DNA of 64,000 nucleotides from JAWKSY01 sp041402125 (lineage in GTDB: Bacteria > Planctomycetota > GCA-002687715 > DRQF01). Below are positions 61,284 through 64,000 of this stretch, piece by piece. A program made the translations under genes and the position numbers. The notes under the pieces are model-generated. The model worked only from the letters and a program-made list of their open reading frames with translations, was not told the origin of the DNA and made no database searches. The stretch covers positions 103,440 to 167,439 of the forward strand of contig JAWKSY010000010.1 of NCBI GenBank assembly GCA_041402125.1. The letters are read 5' to 3'. The number at the start of each line of letters is the position of its first letter. The stretch's first letter is position 1.

Positions 61284-64000
61284 TCAGTTCCCCGTGCACT
61301 CCGAGAGGTCGAGCGGGGCGCCGTCCTGGATCCACTGGAGGAAGTCCTGGTACCGGGACTCGGTCGTGTCGCAGTAGAACTGCGGCATCGCCCCGGGCCC
61401 GGTGAGGGGCGCCAGCAGGATCGGGCTGTTCGTCGGCGAGGCCAGGCTGACCAGGAAGTTCCGGATGTAGGTCCCGCGCTGGGTCGGCGTGTAGATCGTC
61501 GCCGGGGCGACGCCCTGGAAGTTCACGCCGCCGTTGGCGAGGGCGTTGCTGTGGCAGCTGATGCACGCGGACGCGCCGACGCCGCAGACGGGCTGGGCCT
61601 GGGGCGTGGTCCCGTCGGTCGTGAAGAAGGACTCGAGGTCGTCGAGGTAGGTCGTGCAGACGGTGACCGTCACGGTGACCGGATCGCTCGCCAGCAGCTC
61701 GTCGTCGGTGACCACGAGCTGGAAGGTCAGCGTGGCGGACTGCGCGGGCGCGTTGAAACTCGGCGTCGCGGTGGACGCTCCGGACAGGGCCACCGCGGGC
61801 TCGCTGCCCAGGATGACCTGCGACCAGGAGTAGGTCAGCGCTCCCCCGTCGGGATCGCAGGACCCGCTGCCGTCGAAGTTCACGGTGTCGCCGCGGCCGA
61901 CGATCTGGTTCGCCCCGGGGACCGCGACCGGCGGGCCGTCACCGCCCACGAGGACGGTCACCGTCGCCGTGGGCGCGAAGGCGAAGCCGTCGTCGACCAT
62001 GAGCTCGAACACGAGGGTGCTCGTCATCGCCGGCGCGGTGAAGCTCAGGGTGGCGGTGTTCGCGCCGGTGAGGACCGGCTCCGGATCTCCCGGCATCACG
62101 ACCTGCGTCCACTGGAAGTTCAGGGTGTCGCCGACGTCGGGGTCGAAGGCGTTCGCCGTGATCGTCACCGGGAAGCTCGGGCAGGCGACGACGGTGTCGT
62201 CCACCGTCACCGTCGGCTCCGTGTTGCCGGCGATGTTCTCGCGGAAGCTCGCCACGATGCCGTTGGTCACCGAGATCGGGAGCGTCGGGCTGGGCGAGGC
62301 GAGGTCCACCACGATGCCCTGGATCGTGACGTCGATCGGCTCGGTGATCGTCTGGAAGGGGAACATGATCGACCAGGGCGCCGGCGTCGAGCCGAAGGCC
62401 TGACCGGCGCCGAAGCCGATGTTGTCCGTCAGGACGACGTTCTGGGCGGAATTGAAGGGAGCGAGGATCGAGGGCTGGAAGGTCGCGAATCCGATGTTCA
62501 GCGGGTAGATGAAGGCCTGATCGGGCGTCGGGACGCCGATCCGCATGAACAGCGCGAAGGGCGCGAAGCCGATGCCGCCCATCGAGGTCGGCAGGGCCAT
62601 CGCCAGTCCGAAGGGCTGGTTGACGCCGATGTCGACCCGGTGCGCAACGCCGCCGTCCGAACCGTTGATCGTGAAGATCGTCTCGGGCAGGGCGCCCCCG
62701 AAGGTGCCGACGGTTCCGAGCGCCGCGTCGAGGAGCGCGGGCAGCGCGTACTCGTAGGCGCCGATGTCGACGGCGGGGTTCTGGCCCGCGATCGCGTCGG
62801 TCGTCAGGACGTCGTCGAAGCGCCGCGGGTTGCCCCGGATGTCGACCGGCGTCCGCTCGACGAGGTTGTCGTCGAAGTCCAGATCCTGGAAGTCGAGGCG
62901 CAGGAAGCCGGCGTCGCCGGCGTCGATGGCGGGAGAGCCCGACATGACCGCGAGATCCTCGTCGAGCGTGCCCACGAGGCCATCCGGTCCGAGCTCGTCC
63001 ACGAACTGCGGGTTGAGGCCCGAGTTGCCGACGCCGCCGAGGGCGCCGGTGATGTTGTTGACGATGGAACGGTCGATCGAGAAGGCGACGGCGCCGCCGG
63101 TGTCGTCGTTGAAGATCTGACCCGGCTCGTCGTCGCTGATGCCGCAGTTGTGCCAGAAGATCGAGTTGCCGACCGTCATCGTCGCGCCGGCGGTGTTGAA
63201 GACGCCGCCGCCCGCGATGTTCGCGTAGTTGCGGTAGAAGGTGACGTTGGCCACGCGCGCGGTGCTGCCGACGTTGGCGATGCCGCCGCCGAAGCTGCCG
63301 GGATCGAAGACCTCGTTGTGGTTGAGCTCGCAGCTCTCGATGTCGAGCATCGAGCCGTTTACGAGGTAGATGCCGCCCGAGAGGTCGTCACCCTTGTTCT
63401 CGACGAGGCGCGACAGTCGCATGGTCAAGGCGCCGCCGTCGACGACGATCGCGCCGCCGCTCACCGCCTGGTTGAGGTGGAAGAGGCAGCGCGTGACGAC
63501 GAGGCCGCCGCCGATGATCGAGAGGCCGCCGCCGCGCGGGTCGGTCGCCGCCTTGGCGTTGCCGCCGCGGATCGTGAAGCCGTCCAGTCGCGTCGTGCTG
63601 CCCGTGCCCGCGGCGGTGACGACGTGGAAGACGTTGTCGCCCTGGTTCGTCAGGTCGAGCGCGCCGTCGTCGCCGAGGATGTCGCCGCTGAGGATCGTCT
63701 CGTTGTCCTCGATGACGCGCTGGTCGAGGGCGGTCTCGGTGCCCGCGAATCCGCCGAAGAGACGGACGCCGTCGGGGATCGAGAAGGTCGCGGCCGCGCC
63801 GCCGCCCGTCTCGAGGGCCGGGCTGTAGGTCCCGCCGCGCACCCAGATCTCCTCGATCGGGCTCGTCGGCGAGGCCGCGTCGGTCAACGCCTGGCTGAGC
63901 GTCGAGTAGGCGGTCGCCCAGCTCGAGCCGTCGCCGCCGCCCGGCGCCGCGGCGTCGACGAAGGCGCGGTTGCTCGGGCTGCCGAGGCCCTGGAAGGTCG
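61284..64000 (-). CDS. Secreted beta-helix, PKD and single-haem protein (5' end outside the window)
   Basis: At least 905 aa, continuing beyond the right edge; the frame is open to 64000 and reads RAFVDAAAPGGGDGSSWATA there, a typical start of right-handed parallel beta-helix proteins. In order: a pectate-lyase-like beta-helix (IWVRGGTYSPA, TTRLDGFTIRGGNAKA, LFHLNQAVSGGAI, LSRLVENKGDDLSGGIYLVN), a segment with SPAIDAGDAG (choice-of-anchor-like), a unique beta domain, two PKD domains (TVDDTVVACPSFPVTITANA and PVAVPGANQIVGRGDTVNFD), and a C-terminal domain with the haem motif CISCH 88 residues before the end. It is related in architecture to 23912-25030. A surface or extracellular role in binding or oxidising polymers is possible. 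An apparent TTG start at 63887 is internal. Confidence 0.87.
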   Translation of the reverse strand, partial: TFQGLGSPSNRAFVDAAAPGGGDGSSWATAYSTLSQALTDAASPTSPIEEIWVRGGTYSPALETGGGAAATFSIPDGVRLFGGFAGTETALDQRVIEDNETILSGDILGDDGALDLTNQGDNVFHVVTAAGTGSTTRLDGFTIRGGNAKAATDPRGGGLSIIGGGLVVTRCLFHLNQAVSGGAIVVDGGALTMRLSRLVENKGDDLSGGIYLVNGSMLDIESCELNHNEVFDPGSFGGGIANVGSTARVANVTFYRNYANIAGGGVFNTAGATMTVGNSIFWHNCGISDDEPGQIFNDDTGGAVAFSIDRSIVNNITGALGGVGNSGLNPQFVDELGPDGLVGTLDEDLAVMSGSPAIDAGDAGFLRLDFQDLDFDDNLVERTPVDIRGNPRRFDDVLTTDAIAGQNPAVDIGAYEYALPALLDAALGTVGTFGGALPETIFTINGSDGGVAHRVDIGVNQPFGLAMALPTSMGGIGFAPFALFMRIGVPTPDQAFIYPLNIGFATFQPSILAPFNSAQNVVLTDNIGFGAGQAFGSTPAPWSIMFPFQTITEPIDVTIQGIVVDLASPSPTLPISVTNGIVASFRENIAGNTEPTVTVDDTVVACPSFPVTITANAFDPDVGDTLNFQWTQVVMPGDPEPVLTGANTATLSFTAPAMTSTLVFELMVDDGFAFAPTATVTVLVGGDGPPVAVPGANQIVGRGDTVNFDGSGSCDPDGGALTYSWSQVILGSEPAVALSGASTATPSFNAPAQSATLTFQLVVTDDELLASDPVTVTVTVCTTYLDDLESFFTTDGTTPQAQPVCGVGASACISCHSNALANGGVNFQGVAPATIYTPTQRGTYIRNFLVSLASPTNSPILLAPLTGPGAMPQFYCDTTESRYQDFLQWIQDGAPLDLSECTGN

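Noticed and set aside
63775..63887. TTG at 63887 as the start of the beta-helix protein
   Set aside because: The same frame continues upstream with the typical beta-helix leader sequence to the window edge, so the true start lies outside.

Overview
The window is 64 kb of gene-dense, very GC-rich (roughly 70 percent G+C) bacterial chromosome. There is no phage, plasmid, CRISPR, rRNA or tRNA signal. The content suggests a Gram-negative, heterotrophic bacterium of the Planctomycetota or a similarly large-genomed lineage. This is inferred from transmembrane Ser/Thr kinases with TPR or PEGA-like sensor regions, secreted PKD-domain proteins ending in a single CxxCH haem motif, a protein built of carboxypeptidase-regulatory-like repeats, many lipoproteins, an outer-membrane porin and Na+:solute symporters. 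Lineage is not proven by anything seen here.

Layout. 1-400: intergenic DNA with MraZ-box-like repeats at the left edge (minus strand) and a consensus sigma70 promoter driving a short non-coding transcript that ends at a strong terminator. 0.6-6.9 kb: a glutamate-carboxypeptidase-like lipoprotein, a secreted unknown protein, the SRAP abasic-site protein YedK, a GNAT acetyltransferase and an RMD1-like membrane protein. 6.97-7.31 kb: palindromic repeats. 7.4-17.4 kb: recC-recB-recD followed by an MFS transporter, with many frameshifts. 17.3-29.2 kb: YwaF-like membrane protein, LysR regulator, PutP-like symporter, Hsp20, a double-VOC protein, two secretin-N-like proteins without a secretin pore, a PKD/haem protein, GNAT, AI-2E/PerM transporter, FHA protein, thiamine-binding MTH1187 protein and biotin ligase. 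29.3-40.4 kb: bifunctional acyltransferase/acyl-ACP synthetase, HtpG, DUF805, HemB, a YigZ/IMPACT protein, a flavin monooxygenase-OYE fusion and a glutamate-synthase-like FMN protein. 40.4-50 kb: regulatory-like-repeat protein, MBL-fold hydrolase, kinase-TPR protein, S9 peptidase, DUF1579. 50-57 kb: an unknown protein, a symporter with an unusual soluble insert, a D-2-hydroxyacid (glycerate) dehydrogenase, glycerate 2-kinase and a porin. 57-64 kb: kinase-PEGA protein, redoxin lipoprotein and a large beta-helix/PKD/haem protein that runs off the right edge.

Functional links. RecC, RecB and RecD form one overlapping operon. The hydroxyacid dehydrogenase and glycerate kinase lie back to back and would handle hydroxypyruvate/glycerate. 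The redoxin lipoprotein and kinase are 16-19 bp apart on the same strand and are probably co-transcribed. HtpG and Hsp20 are separate stress loci.

The most interesting feature is a family of palindromic intergenic elements of nearly constant length (109-110 bp). They occur at three distant loci and are built from two inverted copies of a unit around the core GGTGCCAGTCACC. At two loci the inverted arms are perfect. A second theme is a set of single-base frame disruptions, mostly explained by one missing base in a short C or G run. They are concentrated at 9.7-16.3 kb and more probably come from sequencing or assembly than from gene decay, but this needs reads to decide.
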